Assembly (NCBI GenBank): GCA_965208775.1
Contig: OZ242360.1
Location: 2,542,001-2,606,000 of the forward strand
DNA from: JAPOVO01 sp026708165
GTDB lineage: Bacteria; Chloroflexota; UBA11872; VXNJ01
Reading direction: 5' to 3'
Length of the DNA: 64,000 bases
Positions 32,463-42,481 of the stretch are shown in pieces. Each line of letters starts with the position of its first letter. Position 1 is the stretch's first letter. The position numbers were made by a program, and so were the translations under genes. A model generated the notes under the pieces. That model saw only the letters and a program-made list of their open reading frames with translations, did not search any database and had not been told where the DNA came from.

Positions 32463-32699
32463 GGCGCACCGCCCGCTTGGTCGTTGGCTCTGCAAGGTTC
32501 GTGCCAGCAGCTAAGTCAGTGCTGCGAGCAGCTGGATCGGTCCCGGTAGGAAAATGAGCTCGTCGAGCGGAGATGGAGACCGGATAGCTGCGCCGGAGGG
32601 TTGTCGGCGGCGGTATAATGGGGCAGACGCTAGACGCAGATTTGAGCGAGGATTCGCAGAGTAGTCGGAGCGGCGAGAGGCCGTCCAGCTAGCGAAAAA

Positions 32700-32990
32700 C
32701 GCGGGTCTGGGGACTAGCAACCATTACCAAACGGTACCTTTGGTAGTCAAAAGGCCTTTGTGGTGAATGGTAGTCGGGATCGGACGAGATTCGGATCGGA
32801 TCGAACGCCGTTCTGCCGGCAGGGGAGGCGCACGAGCGGCGTCTGGACCGGGCTAGGGGAGACGCGGACAATAACCGAACAGCTCACGAGAAGGCGCTTC
32901 GTGGAGCGCGTCTCGCCGAAACCGGCCGCAAACCGACTCATGCTCGATCAAGCCCGCTAACTCGCCCAGCGGCGCGGCGGGTGCGGGCCA
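32700..32990. repeat. long direct repeat, right copy, in the gap before the serine recombinase
   Basis: This matches 30840-31105 in block order; the identical 28-bp core is at 32806-32833. It lies about 250 bases beyond the 3' end of the large serine recombinase gene and 240 bases after the XRE stop. The surrounding gap (32463-33235) contains no supported gene. Position next to a recombinase makes an attachment-site function plausible, but large serine integrases normally use shorter, asymmetric sites. Confidence 0.62.
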
Positions 32991-33235
32991 GGCGGCCGTC
33001 AATTCGTTGTCGCCAGGACCGAAGACCTCGACGGCGAGCGGTGGTGATTCGGAATAAAGAGCCTGTTCAAGAACCTAGGACGGTCGCGTTGGGAGCAGTC
33101 GTCGGAGGCATGGAGCGGGCATCGGGAGGCGACCGGCTGGACTCAAACCGCGAAGAACTTAAGTGGGGAAACTGGAACTAGGAGAACCGTGCCCGGAGTT
33201 GAAGCTTGAGACGTCCGGGGCGCAAGGATTAGGCG

Positions 33236-34843
33236 TCAGATGGCCAGGATTCTCTCGAGTGTGTAGCAGTAACTGGCAGCGATGCGGGTGGCAGTCGCCT
33301 CTGCTGTAGGGAACCTGTAGTCGATGACGACCTGGACCTGCTTGCGGCCGTTGTCAGGCTTGGTCGTGTAGACCGTGATGCGGCGCACCAGCAGCTTAAC
33401 GATCTCGTGTCGTTCCTCGTCCGAGAGGTCACCCTCGAGGCGCTCACGGAGCTCCGCCAGCACCTCCTCCGAGATGGCGTCGTCATGAGAATCCTCTTGA
33501 GCCTCCAGCTCGGCCAGCCGCTCATCCAGCGACTCCAGTTCCTGCTCCACCTCGGCTGCGATGGCGTCGAACTCGGGCTGAGAGATCAAGGCGCGGACGT
33601 AGAGGTCGATGGCGCGCTTGCGGCGGTCCTGGACTGCCGAGCGAGCCTCCAAGAGCGAATCACGTTCAGGCCGAGCGACAGAGCAGTCCTCCAACTTCCC
33701 GTTCTCGACCTCAAGTTCGTCGACGAGAGGCTGGGGATCGGTAAGGAAGCGGCAGACATCCGACCAGACGACGGCCTCCAACCTGTCGCCCTTGATCGAA
33801 GCACCGATGCACTTACCCGGGAAGGGGCCGCGCTCGACCATGGCGCCGTTGCAGCGATAGCGCGGCTTGGACCTGGCCCAGGTACCGCAGAAGGAGAGGC
33901 CGCAGACGGCGCAGCGTATGAGCGAGCGCAGGAGGTAGAAGCGGCGGGACGAGGTGGCGGAGATGCGGTTGCGCTTGAGCGCGGCGATGGCTGCGTTCCA
34001 AACATCTTCCGAAACAAGAGCCGGGATAGACGCAGAGATCACCTCCCTGCCGTTCGGCCGGGTTGATCGACGCCCGAACTGTAGGACGCCCTTGTATACG
34101 GTGTTGTGGACCAGGTTGCGGATGTGACCCGATCGCCATAGTCCCTGGGTGCGCTTACCGCGAACGCCACGGCCAGCGCGGCGATACGAAGTCGGCACAC
34201 CCAGGGAGTTGAACTCGTCCGCGATACGCCTGCAGCTCCAGCCGTCCGAAGCTAGATGGCGATAGATGCGTCTGATCACGTCAGCCGCAGACAAGTCGCC
34301 CCACATCAGCGAGTCGTCCGGAACCAGAAACTTGGCGCCCCTATCGCCAGATACCCGATAGCCAAGCGGGACGATCCCGCCCGTATAGCGTCCCTCACGC
34401 GCGGCACGGTTCATCCCTTCCGCGGAACGTTCCAGGAACTTACGCCGTTCATTCGCGGCGATGACCGCATGGATATCGAAGTAAAACGGGTCATCGATGT
34501 TCTCGTCTGTGGCGCGGAGAGAAACGCCGATCGACTCAAAGACCCTCCAGATGCGGAGCAGCTCGAAGGCGTCGCGACCCAGGCGATCCGAGCGAACCAC
34601 CCAGAGCTGCGAGAAGCGGCCCGCGCCGGCATCACGGACCAGAGCGGCGCCCATAGGTCGCTGTTCCAGGGGAATCGTTCCCGACACCCCATCGTCCTCG
34701 TAATTGCGGAACACGACGACACCCGGTTCCGAGGCCAGCCTGCGAGACAGCGCCGCGCGTTGGTTGAGGACCGTATGGCGGTCACGCTGTTCATCCGAAG
34801 AGACGCGGGCGTAGGTAGCGATGCGGACCATTGGACTGGTCAT
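33236..34843 (-). CDS. large serine recombinase (phage/transposon integrase type)
   Basis: The 535-residue protein has the resolvase catalytic domain with the nucleophile in YARVSSDEQ (Ser15), then LNQRAALSRRLASEPGVVVF, SQLWVVRSDRLGRDAFELLR (conserved R-x-x-RLGR). The recombinase domain follows (GYRVSGDRGAKFLVPDDSLM, IYRHLASDGWSCRRIADEFN). Next come a zinc ribbon (IRCAVCGLSFCG, GKCIGAS) and a coiled coil near 410-460 (AEVEQELESLDERLAELEAQ). It should catalyse site-specific integration or excision of a mobile element. The gene looks complete; its natural attachment sites are expected nearby. Confidence 0.88.
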   Translation of the reverse strand: MTSPMVRIATYARVSSDEQRDRHTVLNQRAALSRRLASEPGVVVFRNYEDDGVSGTIPLEQRPMGAALVRDAGAGRFSQLWVVRSDRLGRDAFELLRIWRVFESIGVSLRATDENIDDPFYFDIHAVIAANERRKFLERSAEGMNRAAREGRYTGGIVPLGYRVSGDRGAKFLVPDDSLMWGDLSAADVIRRIYRHLASDGWSCRRIADEFNSLGVPTSYRRAGRGVRGKRTQGLWRSGHIRNLVHNTVYKGVLQFGRRSTRPNGREVISASIPALVSEDVWNAAIAALKRNRISATSSRRFYLLRSLIRCAVCGLSFCGTWARSKPRYRCNGAMVERGPFPGKCIGASIKGDRLEAVVWSDVCRFLTDPQPLVDELEVENGKLEDCSVARPERDSLLEARSAVQDRRKRAIDLYVRALISQPEFDAIAAEVEQELESLDERLAELEAQEDSHDDAISEEVLAELRERLEGDLSDEERHEIVKLLVRRITVYTTKPDNGRKQVQVVIDYRFPTAEATATRIAASYCYTLERILAI

Positions 34844-35066
34844 ATGACCTCCCTAGGTAAGGGATATAGGAGCGGTACGTATCAACGCTCTGGAGGCCAA
34901 ATAGATCAAGGCGGACCGGCGTCCCAGTGAGTTAGGGCATCACGCAGACACCGATCCGCCCGAAGGGCGGGGCGGCAGTGGAAAAAACGCTGGTTGAGCG
35001 GTAACCGCCTCCCCACCCGGAGAGATTCTAGCCCTGCAAAACCGACAACGACCGAGGCGGGACCGA

Positions 35067-35219
35067 CTAGCTCAAGCCGACTACGGTGGCGACACCCTGC
35101 CAGGCGGCATCGCGCTGACCCTCCAGCCTGCGGAGGTAGGTGGTGGTTACGGCGAGCGAGCTGTGATCGAGGAACTGGCTCACCGACTCCACGGCCTCGC
35201 CGACCTCACGCCGGAGCTT
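35067..35219 (-). pseudogene. truncated duplicate of a tyrosine recombinase 3' end
   Basis: The minus strand encodes KLRREVGEAVESVSQFLDHS, SLAVTTTYLRRLEGQRDAAW, QGVATVVGLS then TAG. It matches residues 265-314 of the intact recombinase at 36721-37665 with about five sixths identity at the DNA level, including the catalytic Tyr in TTYL. Homology stops abruptly at the Lys codon and at the stop. It is a 50-codon scar of a second, related integrase gene in the same orientation. Confidence 0.85.
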
Positions 35220-35328
35220 CGGTCGGCTCCCCGAGATCTGGTCCGGCTGGGATGCTGGTTTCGTGGAAAGCGAGAGATAGATGCTGGCATAAGAAGCCGT
35301 GCCGTGAAGTGAATCGGGAGGGGCAGAC

Positions 35329-36642
35329 TCAGTCGAAGAGGATTACCTGCGCGAGGTTATAGCGCTGGGTGGGGCCACCGGCTTGGACGTGGAGCGCGTC
35401 CTCAGCGCGGTTGTACCAAGCGTCGGAGTTGGGAACATTGACCGAGAAGGCCTGGAATCCCAAATCGCCGCGCGTGGGTTTGGCGCCGTCGCCCAGCGGC
35501 CTGGCGATGCTCACGTGCCATTCGGGTATGTCGATTGGCCGGATCGGCGGACCTCCGTAGATCTCCATCGTCGAGTAGACCGGCGAGGTGATCGCGGCTT
35601 TGCCGTTCTGATAGGGGAACCTGAGAGACCCGCCCCAGGTCGTTTCGCCGGTGGCCTTGTCCGTGATCCACATACCGAACCACCGGCCACCCGCGTCTGA
35701 GCCGTCGGGGGCGATGCGCACCCGATAGTGGCCAGCGCCCCATTGGTAAGAGCGCCTGACGCCTATGAAGTCGCCCTCATGCCCCGACGACTGGGTCCAT
35801 CCCTCGACCGGATCGGCGACTCTGGCGTTGGCGAGATCGCGCGTTTCCCATCTGGAGAAGATCAACCCCTTGCCGCGATATCCCGCCGCCGGATCGTATA
35901 CGTTGGACTGCAACCCGAAGTAGAACCCTACCCCCGCGATTTGCGCGTTACCGAGCATCAGATACAGGCCGTGCCGACGGGAGAAGTCCCCGACGTCGTT
36001 GTGGATGGTGAAGTCTATGACAAGCGACTCGAACTCGCCCTTATCAGCGCTCCAATTCCACCAGATGTAGGCCATGTGTTCGGGAGGCATGACCGGCATG
36101 TAAAGATACGGCCGTCCGGGAATCGGGGTGGGAGTCGGTGTCGCGGTTGGGAACGGCGTTGGCGTTGGAACTCTGTTGCCAATTGCCCACGCAAAGACTG
36201 AGCGCACGTCGTTGCGGTGGTCGTTCTGGCAGGCGGCTTCGGCCTGGTCGCCGAACGTGTTCTGGTAGATGGCGACGTTGCCCTGGTTGCCGAGATGGCC
36301 TTCCACGATGTCGTTTAGCTCGACGCAGGTGGTGGGCCAGTCAAGCTCCAAGTTGGAGCTAGGCGCATCGGTTTCCTGAGCAATCGCCCAGCCGAACACG
36401 GCTATCACGTCATTGCGGTGGTCACTTTGGCAGGCGGCCTCGGCCTGCTCGCCAAAGGTCCGCTGATAGATGCCGACGTTGTGATGGTTACCGAGGTGCG
36501 TCTCGACCACATCGTTGAGGTCGACGCAGGTAGTCGGCCACTGACCGGTGCTGTGATCATTGTGGGCACTGGCAGTTGCGATCGCGGCAATCAACAGAGC
36601 CGTGCCGATGACAGCCGTCGAGAAGAGCCGTCGGAGTCTCAA
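35329..36642 (-). CDS. secreted protein with two 'WPxTCVDLND-DHRNDV' repeats and a C-terminal beta domain
   Basis: A signal peptide (RLFSTAVIGTALLIAAIATASA) precedes two copies of a roughly 55-residue repeat: WPTTCVDLNDVVETHLGN, VGIYQRTFGEQAEAACQSDH, RNDV, then WPTTCVELNDIVEGHLGNQG and its equivalents. Each repeat has conserved Cys pairs. A TPTPTP linker leads to a 240-residue strand-rich domain (YLYMPVMPPEHMAYIWWNWS, GRWFGMWITDKATGETTWGG) that looks like a carbohydrate- or ligand-binding domain. The same repeat occurs in the HNH pseudogene at 56.9 kb. The function is unknown. It lies 78 bases downstream of the tyrosine recombinase on the same strand, as cargo of that element. Confidence 0.72.
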   Translation of the reverse strand: MRLRRLFSTAVIGTALLIAAIATASAHNDHSTGQWPTTCVDLNDVVETHLGNHHNVGIYQRTFGEQAEAACQSDHRNDVIAVFGWAIAQETDAPSSNLELDWPTTCVELNDIVEGHLGNQGNVAIYQNTFGDQAEAACQNDHRNDVRSVFAWAIGNRVPTPTPFPTATPTPTPIPGRPYLYMPVMPPEHMAYIWWNWSADKGEFESLVIDFTIHNDVGDFSRRHGLYLMLGNAQIAGVGFYFGLQSNVYDPAAGYRGKGLIFSRWETRDLANARVADPVEGWTQSSGHEGDFIGVRRSYQWGAGHYRVRIAPDGSDAGGRWFGMWITDKATGETTWGGSLRFPYQNGKAAITSPVYSTMEIYGGPPIRPIDIPEWHVSIARPLGDGAKPTRGDLGFQAFSVNVPNSDAWYNRAEDALHVQAGGPTQRYNLAQVILFD

Positions 36643-36720
36643 CTTACCGTTCCTCTCGTTCCCTCGTCGCTGCAGGAGGGATTGTAGGCCGCTTACGCGA
36701 CAAACGCCTCTTGGCCCAGG

Positions 36721-37665
36721 TCAGCGCAAGCCGAGCACCTGGGCCACTCCCTCCCAGGCGACATCGCGCTGCCCCTCCAGCCTGCGGAGGTAGGTGGTGG
36801 TGACCGCCAGCGAGCTGTGGTCGAGGAACTGGCTCACCGACTCCACGGACTCGCCCACGTCACGGCGGAGCTTGGCGGCGGTGTGCCGAAGGACGTGAAG
36901 GCCCGAGGGAGGCAAACCGGCCAGGCGCAGGTAGGTACGGAAGCGATTGTAGAACGTGGAGGCCGTGACTCCCGAAGGACCAGCTCCCGCCTGCCACAGC
37001 GACTCCGAAGGTTGCATAGACGACAGGTCTTTGCCGACATCACTAAGCGAGCGCTGAATTGCGACGAGGGCTGGCGTGGGCAGTTCACGCCGCCCACGAA
37101 CACCGCCCTTACCGAGGTAGCGATAGAACACGGCGGAATCGTCGAACGAGACATCGCCGGCTGTCAGGTTAATGACCTCGGACCTACGTCTACCCGTTAA
37201 CACGAGAGTCAGGACGATTGCCCGGTCCCGCTTGCCCTTGACCGTGTCGGGAATCGCTCCGAGCAGCTGCTGGACCTGAGAGGCGGTCAATCCGCGAGGA
37301 GCACTGGGTTGAATCTTTGGGCGATCCACCGGATCGCAGGGATTGGAGGTCAGGAGGTCCAGTCTGATGAGGAACTTGTAGAAGGAAGAGAGGCAGCAGA
37401 TACGAGCACTGACGGTAGTTGGAGAAGGCTCACGACCGGACAGGCCGACGCCATGGGCGAAGGAGAACACGTCCTGGGGGGAGACTTGATCCGGCGACTT
37501 CTGGGTAGAGCCGAAGAAGTGGCGGAGAGTGCGGTAGTAGGAGTCAGGGGTTCGCAGAGAACCGGAGCGGCGCTGTTTCTCAGCGAGGAAGGCGTAGAGC
37601 GAGGCATCCCAGCCCGATGCAGAGCCGGAGAAGACGGTGGGGAGGGTCGATTGAGCGGTCGGCAT
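36721..37665 (-). CDS. tyrosine recombinase (XerC/D-like integrase)
   Basis: The 314-residue protein has an N-terminal SAM-like core-binding domain and a catalytic domain with all expected residues. These are Arg in LVLTGRRRSEVINL (159-160), Lys in YLGKGG (186), H257 and R260 in HVLRHTAAKL, H283 in QFLDHSS, and Tyr292 in TTTYLRRLEG. It should catalyse site-specific strand exchange for an integrated element. A truncated near-identical 3' end lies 1.5 kb further along at 35067-35219, with a secreted cargo gene between. Confidence 0.88.
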   Translation of the reverse strand: MPTAQSTLPTVFSGSASGWDASLYAFLAEKQRRSGSLRTPDSYYRTLRHFFGSTQKSPDQVSPQDVFSFAHGVGLSGREPSPTTVSARICCLSSFYKFLIRLDLLTSNPCDPVDRPKIQPSAPRGLTASQVQQLLGAIPDTVKGKRDRAIVLTLVLTGRRRSEVINLTAGDVSFDDSAVFYRYLGKGGVRGRRELPTPALVAIQRSLSDVGKDLSSMQPSESLWQAGAGPSGVTASTFYNRFRTYLRLAGLPPSGLHVLRHTAAKLRRDVGESVESVSQFLDHSSLAVTTTYLRRLEGQRDVAWEGVAQVLGLR

Positions 37666-37794
37666 GGTGGACTCCTGAGAGGCGAAACGTCCACATGACG
37701 ATTGCTCTGGGTGGCAGAATGATCAAGCCCTATGTGTGAATAGGGAGGCTGCCAGGCAGGGAGAGTGACGTAGCTCACTCAATCACCCGGCTTG

Positions 37795-40700
37795 TCAGCG
37801 GTCGTATCGCTCCTCCAACTGCTCATCGATCCCCCTGAAACCGGCCCGAATCATTTCGTCAATCGAATCGAGAATGCGCCTACGGAACACAGGTTCGCTT
37901 GTCTGCTCGTAAAGCCGAACCATGAGCGGCGCTAGCAGATAGGCCGCGCCTGCTTCCCTGTACCGGATCGAAGAAGCTCTCAAACCATAAGTCGCAACGG
38001 CAGCTTCCGCCAGATCGCACACCTCGGCGGGAATAGGCCCCTGCGCTTCACCTAGACGACGGAGCAGAATGTCCGTGCTGCCATCAGCCACCAGCGATTG
38101 TGCGAAGGCGCCGATCAGTGCACCTCGGGACGCGATCTGATCCGGCTCAAGCGCCAGCCAGCACCGGCCGGCTTCCTTCCGGACAGCTTCGCTCTCATCG
38201 CGAAATAACGTTTGCAAATGCTGCTCGCATTCTGCCCCAACCGTCTCGTTCGGAAGGTACAGAGCATATATTTCGGCGGCACCCGCTCGGGCCTCCTCTC
38301 CCCTCTCGAGGACAACTCCGGCATCATTTCGCGCCTCGTCGAGCCGGAGCGCAGCGAGCGCTACCACCCTGGCTCCGGCCCGCACCGCTGCGGGCATCGA
38401 GGAACTCAGCATTGCTAGGAGAGTTGGTCTGATCGTCGGGTAGTCGCGGAAGATCGCGTAGTTTAGAAAACGCTCTACGGTATCGGTTCCCAGTATGGGC
38501 TCGGCACCCTCCGCGAGTGCCCGAAAGCCATTCAGAGCATCGTAGAGACGCTCGTCCAGAACGGCGAGCAGGCACTCCACGGCCACGGCTCGGACGGCTA
38601 GCACACGGTCAGTTACGAGATGCTCGACTGTCGACTTTAGGCTTCTCCAGCGGCTTGTGTCGGCGAACAGCAATTTGGACAAGGCATGTGCAGCTGCGCC
38701 TCGCCCGGAGTTTAGTGCCTGGGCAACTGGGTCTCGTGGTTCGTCGGAATCCTGCCAATCGTCCGCGTGTGGATTCGGATCCTCCAGAGCAATGCGGCAC
38801 AGCATCTGCACGATGTCGTCCGGCACGGGTTCGTCAGACAGCGTGGCGATGGCGTGGGCGATGTCCTTCCCGTGAATCGAGATTCCGAGTTCTGAAATCC
38901 TGCGCAGTACCGAGCTCACCTGGTCGAGGGTACCCGGTCGATCAGGGCCATGGTCGTTTTGCGTCAAGCCACGGAGGATTGCCTCAAAGTACGTTGTTGG
39001 GAGCGTCGCGTCCATTCGATCTGCCAGCGCGGCGAATCGAGCGGTATCCTCGCGCACTCGTTTTGAGAGTTCCCAAGCCAGTTTCGATGCGCCGCCAACG
39101 TAACGTCCGTCCCGTTCACTGCTCCCACCGCCGGTGTAAGTGGCCATAGCCGAGAGCCAATGGTCGTCCGACATGCGGCGCTGAGCCTCTACCGGAATCG
39201 GAGGACCTACAGGCTGGACTAGGTCGTCGTCCGCCGTTGGTATTGGTGCGCCTTGCTCAGTAGCCTCCGGGAACTTTCGTTCAAGTTCTTGGATATGTCG
39301 ACGAGTCGCCGCCCCTATGCGCTGTGGGGCCAGGGCACGCAGCAGCGCCAATCTGGTTCGTCCAACCATTCGCGCCTGCCTCTCCCAAGCTGGTGAGAAG
39401 CTGAAGATGGCGCACTCAAGCTCCGTAAACGACTCGTCAGAGCAGCTTTGCGAAGCGGCGGCCAACGCAATTCGGCTCACTGCCGCGAACGCGTCGTTGA
39501 CTCGTGTCCAACTGGCGTATCCGATGTTCAGCCGGTCATTCGGACGATTCAGTAGAAAGCACACGATGTGCTCTGCATAGACACTTGGGTTGGCGCTCCA
39601 AGCGCGAAGCAAAAGCGCAGACATCCACTTGCTCTCGCTCAGCCGCACCGCATTCACAATGGAATCGAGTTCCCCGGGATCATCCCGTGCGAGGGAGGCC
39701 ATCGCTTCAGCAAGCGCGTTACGGAGTTGTTGGTCAGGACTGCCTACTCTGCTCGGCGCAGTGATCCACTCCCTGGGCAAGCTGCAGTCGGAGCGTGCCA
39801 ACCTAGGGAACAGTTCGCGAACGAATATGCGGGGCGCACGCGCCGCGCATTCGTTGATTACATAGCCGCTGAGCTGGCTGAATCGCTCCAGTTCTGAATC
39901 GCCGCCAAATGGGTCGTCGCGTCCGAGATCAGCGGCCCGGTCGAGTTGCCGGTTGAACCACGCGCCCAGAACCCTAGCGATGAATGCTGGTCTCTTCGTG
40001 CTCGACTCGTACCAAATCGACCACCAGTCGTCATTCGAGGCAATTCCGGGCCTCGCATCATCGAGAGTTCCATCGGCAATCAGATCGATAACGAAGGCCT
40101 GCATCTCAGGGCTCGTATGTCCGTGTCCACGCTGCGCGAGCCACCGCAACCAATTGCGCCACTCTTCGGATTGCCCACGGAAGGGAGCGAGGAGGGCCAC
40201 GACCTCAGCCGACCGCCTACTGAGTACCTCCGGCATGCTTAGAAGCGACAGCGCCCGATCGATCTGCGGTTCGTCGGCGTCCAGCCAAGACTCCCAGCGC
40301 CCCATGTTGTTGAGCACATCGAACCACGGCACGGAGCTGCGAACAACGCTCCAAGTATGTTCGCCCAGCTCCTGTTCAAGTCGTTCGACTATTTCCCACT
40401 CATCCGTCTTGGGATCGGGCAGGGCCCCGAGCCAATCGAGTGTGAGCTTCTTTAGGTGGAGGCGTATTGAGTTGTCGCCCAGTAGGCGCGACAGCGTACT
40501 CAGGTAAATGTCGAAAGCGTCATCACGTAGAAACTCGATGATCTGCCGCACTTGGCTTCGTCTGAACAACTCCTGATCCGTCGCCGCCAGCCAATCGACA
40601 AGGTCTCCGTCGCGACTGATGAATCCGCGGGCGAACGCATAGTCGAAGAACGACGCGTGGAAGAACGAAACCTTGGACCCATTCAGCGCCACAACGCCCT

Positions 40701-42318
40701 CTGACGCCATAGCTTCTAGTGCTGCGTCGTGGCCAGAAAGAGCTATCCGCGATGCCCGAAGCTCGCGGCGATCACTGAGAATCTTCGACAGCCGTTCGAC
40801 CCCCGCCACGAAGGCTCCGCTGCCGGAAGCATCATCGACTCTCCTCCGTTTCTCCTCCCAATAGCCCTCGAACAGGTCACTGCGCGAGACGAATCCGTAT
40901 GGAGGGGTACCTCCGGAGATGAACAGGTAGAGGTGAAGTGGGTTGCGCAGAAGCTGGACTTGAGGTCCAGTGAGACTCTCTGCATCCATACCTGCCTCGG
41001 CGATGGCAGAGTGCACATCGTCGACAGTCAACCTCTCAACCTCGATTCGGCGCGCTGTCGGCTCTTCGCCACTTACGAGGCCCAAGAGCGAGGGATCGTG
41101 ATCGATATCGAAGGTGCGGCACGCCAATAGCAACCGCAAGTGCGGATAGTGGCCTGCTTGCTGAATTAGTTCGTTTAGGATCGTTTGTCGCTGCACATTG
41201 CGGCCCGCAACGAAACTGAGCGCGTCAAGTTGGTCGATGCACAGGACCGCCGTGCCTCCACCGGACAATTGTCCTAACACGATTGCCGGCGACGCCGGGA
41301 GCCCCATGCGTGTCCCGAGGTCCGTTGACGAGACAATCCCTTCTACCTCTTCCATGGAGAGCATCAAGTGAGGGATCTGTGCCTCGAGGAGCTTCGTGGT
41401 CACCTGCGCCACGATGCACGTCTTGCCGTCACCCGCCGATCCGGTCAGCAGCAACGACTGATGACCAGTCATCAACTCCTGGAAGATTTCAGTCGCCTGC
41501 CGACGCGGAATGGAGGCGCCGTTGATCAGAGCGCTTTCGATCCGCCGGGTGCCCGCTTGATTGCGGTCTTCGATAATTCTTCGAACCCGTGTGTTTGCTC
41601 CTAGTGGTTGCTCGCTGAAACCGCGCTCGCCTAACTCCTGTAGCACGTCGTCCAATGTGACAGTCTGCGCGAGCCGACTCCACGCGAACTCGCTCAGGAG
41701 TTGACGCACCTCGACGGGATTCGCGGCGCTACCATCGATACGCTGGACCAGAGCAGGAATTCTGTGCTCCACAAAGCGAACGAGATCATCGTGTCCAACT
41801 GTGGTGAAGTAACACCGATCAAGCTTCCAGTAAGCGTCGGCCCAATCCCTAAATAGGACTGGGATTCGGTTGTCAATCGTCTCTTGATGGTCTTTAGAGA
41901 GGAGGCGGCGGAATTCAGTTGGAGAGGACCCAGTTCGAGCTCGCTCGGCGATCTCCCTCATATGTCGCGTGCCGTCTTGGCTGGCGAATACGACCTGGGT
42001 ATCGCGGCTCTGTTCCAGGTGAGAGAACAAGTCGCCGAGAATGCTTCTTCCAGTGATAGGGGAAGGCCGTGCTAGCTGAACCGCGGTCCAGACACCGGAC
42101 GAGCCCGGTGCTTGCCGCTTGACTGAGTGGTATTCGCGCAAGCCAGAACTTAAGACCCGGCAAAACTCGACACCGAGTCCCTCCTCCATTTGTTGCTCGA
42201 GGTGCAACTCCTCGATGTCGCCTGCGATCACATCGAGCAGGCTGTTGACGGTCCATGCGACCTCGTATCGATCAGAAACCTTGGCGGCAGTGCCGCCGGG
42301 CAAGCTTGGCGATGGCAT
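37795..42318 (-). CDS. large STAND-like NTPase with nuclease-like N-terminus and helical-repeat C-terminus
   Basis: GGAGG lies 5 bases before the ATG. Residues 17-70 read DRYEVAWTVNSLLDVIAGDI, then LHLEQQM, GVEFCRVL and REYHSVKRQ. This resembles the E...D/E...Q-x-K core of DUF4297/Mrr-like nuclease domains fused to defence NTPases. The P-loop is LLLTGSAGDGKTC (293-300), Walker B is TAVLCIDQLDAL (357-367), and LLLACRTFDID near 395 is sensor-like. From about 650 to 1500 the chain is Ala/Leu-rich alpha-helical repeat of TPR/HEAT type. The order nuclease-NTPase-repeat is that of Avs/STAND phage sensors. Assignment to a known Avs type is not possible from the sequence alone. The preceding gene has a nuclease-like motif and lies 163 bases upstream on the same strand. 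Confidence 0.72.
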   Translation of the reverse strand: MPSPSLPGGTAAKVSDRYEVAWTVNSLLDVIAGDIEELHLEQQMEEGLGVEFCRVLSSGLREYHSVKRQAPGSSGVWTAVQLARPSPITGRSILGDLFSHLEQSRDTQVVFASQDGTRHMREIAERARTGSSPTEFRRLLSKDHQETIDNRIPVLFRDWADAYWKLDRCYFTTVGHDDLVRFVEHRIPALVQRIDGSAANPVEVRQLLSEFAWSRLAQTVTLDDVLQELGERGFSEQPLGANTRVRRIIEDRNQAGTRRIESALINGASIPRRQATEIFQELMTGHQSLLLTGSAGDGKTCIVAQVTTKLLEAQIPHLMLSMEEVEGIVSSTDLGTRMGLPASPAIVLGQLSGGGTAVLCIDQLDALSFVAGRNVQRQTILNELIQQAGHYPHLRLLLACRTFDIDHDPSLLGLVSGEEPTARRIEVERLTVDDVHSAIAEAGMDAESLTGPQVQLLRNPLHLYLFISGGTPPYGFVSRSDLFEGYWEEKRRRVDDASGSGAFVAGVERLSKILSDRRELRASRIALSGHDAALEAMASEGVVALNGSKVSFFHASFFDYAFARGFISRDGDLVDWLAATDQELFRRSQVRQIIEFLRDDAFDIYLSTLSRLLGDNSIRLHLKKLTLDWLGALPDPKTDEWEIVERLEQELGEHTWSVVRSSVPWFDVLNNMGRWESWLDADEPQIDRALSLLSMPEVLSRRSAEVVALLAPFRGQSEEWRNWLRWLAQRGHGHTSPEMQAFVIDLIADGTLDDARPGIASNDDWWSIWYESSTKRPAFIARVLGAWFNRQLDRAADLGRDDPFGGDSELERFSQLSGYVINECAARAPRIFVRELFPRLARSDCSLPREWITAPSRVGSPDQQLRNALAEAMASLARDDPGELDSIVNAVRLSESKWMSALLLRAWSANPSVYAEHIVCFLLNRPNDRLNIGYASWTRVNDAFAAVSRIALAAASQSCSDESFTELECAIFSFSPAWERQARMVGRTRLALLRALAPQRIGAATRRHIQELERKFPEATEQGAPIPTADDDLVQPVGPPIPVEAQRRMSDDHWLSAMATYTGGGSSERDGRYVGGASKLAWELSKRVREDTARFAALADRMDATLPTTYFEAILRGLTQNDHGPDRPGTLDQVSSVLRRISELGISIHGKDIAHAIATLSDEPVPDDIVQMLCRIALEDPNPHADDWQDSDEPRDPVAQALNSGRGAAAHALSKLLFADTSRWRSLKSTVEHLVTDRVLAVRAVAVECLLAVLDERLYDALNGFRALAEGAEPILGTDTVERFLNYAIFRDYPTIRPTLLAMLSSSMPAAVRAGARVVALAALRLDEARNDAGVVLERGEEARAGAAEIYALYLPNETVGAECEQHLQTLFRDESEAVRKEAGRCWLALEPDQIASRGALIGAFAQSLVADGSTDILLRRLGEAQGPIPAEVCDLAEAAVATYGLRASSIRYREAGAAYLLAPLMVRLYEQTSEPVFRRRILDSIDEMIRAGFRGIDEQLEERYDR

Positions 42319-42481
42319 CGTGCCTCCGCGGAGGAGCGGTTTCCGCAGAGTCTAGCGAGTCGTAGAGTGCCAAGCGGTGGCGTATTTCAGCCGTCCGTTA
42401 GTCATTCGCTACCACGAGGAGGCGGCACAACGGACCAAACGAATTCGAGCCGCATCGGCTCCGAGGCCATTCAGAGATGCA

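Noticed and set aside
30759..32960. Two similar small ORFs (DRTRxG...FCRQGRRTS) at 30759-31001 and 32760-32960
   Set aside because: Their similarity comes from the non-coding direct repeat. The substitutions between copies are not codon-biased and neither has a ribosome-binding site, so they are treated as repeat DNA, not genes.
34930..34990. Hairpin CCGCCC-GAA-GGGCGG upstream of the serine recombinase as an intrinsic terminator
   Set aside because: The run following it on the plus strand is A-rich and not T-rich, and no T-run follows on the minus strand, so it does not fit a rho-independent terminator in either direction.
37763..37780. GAGTGA-CGTAGC-TCACTC inverted repeat between the tyrosine recombinase and the STAND gene
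   Set aside because: Six-base arms are expected by chance at this density and no T-run follows; not enough to call an operator or terminator.
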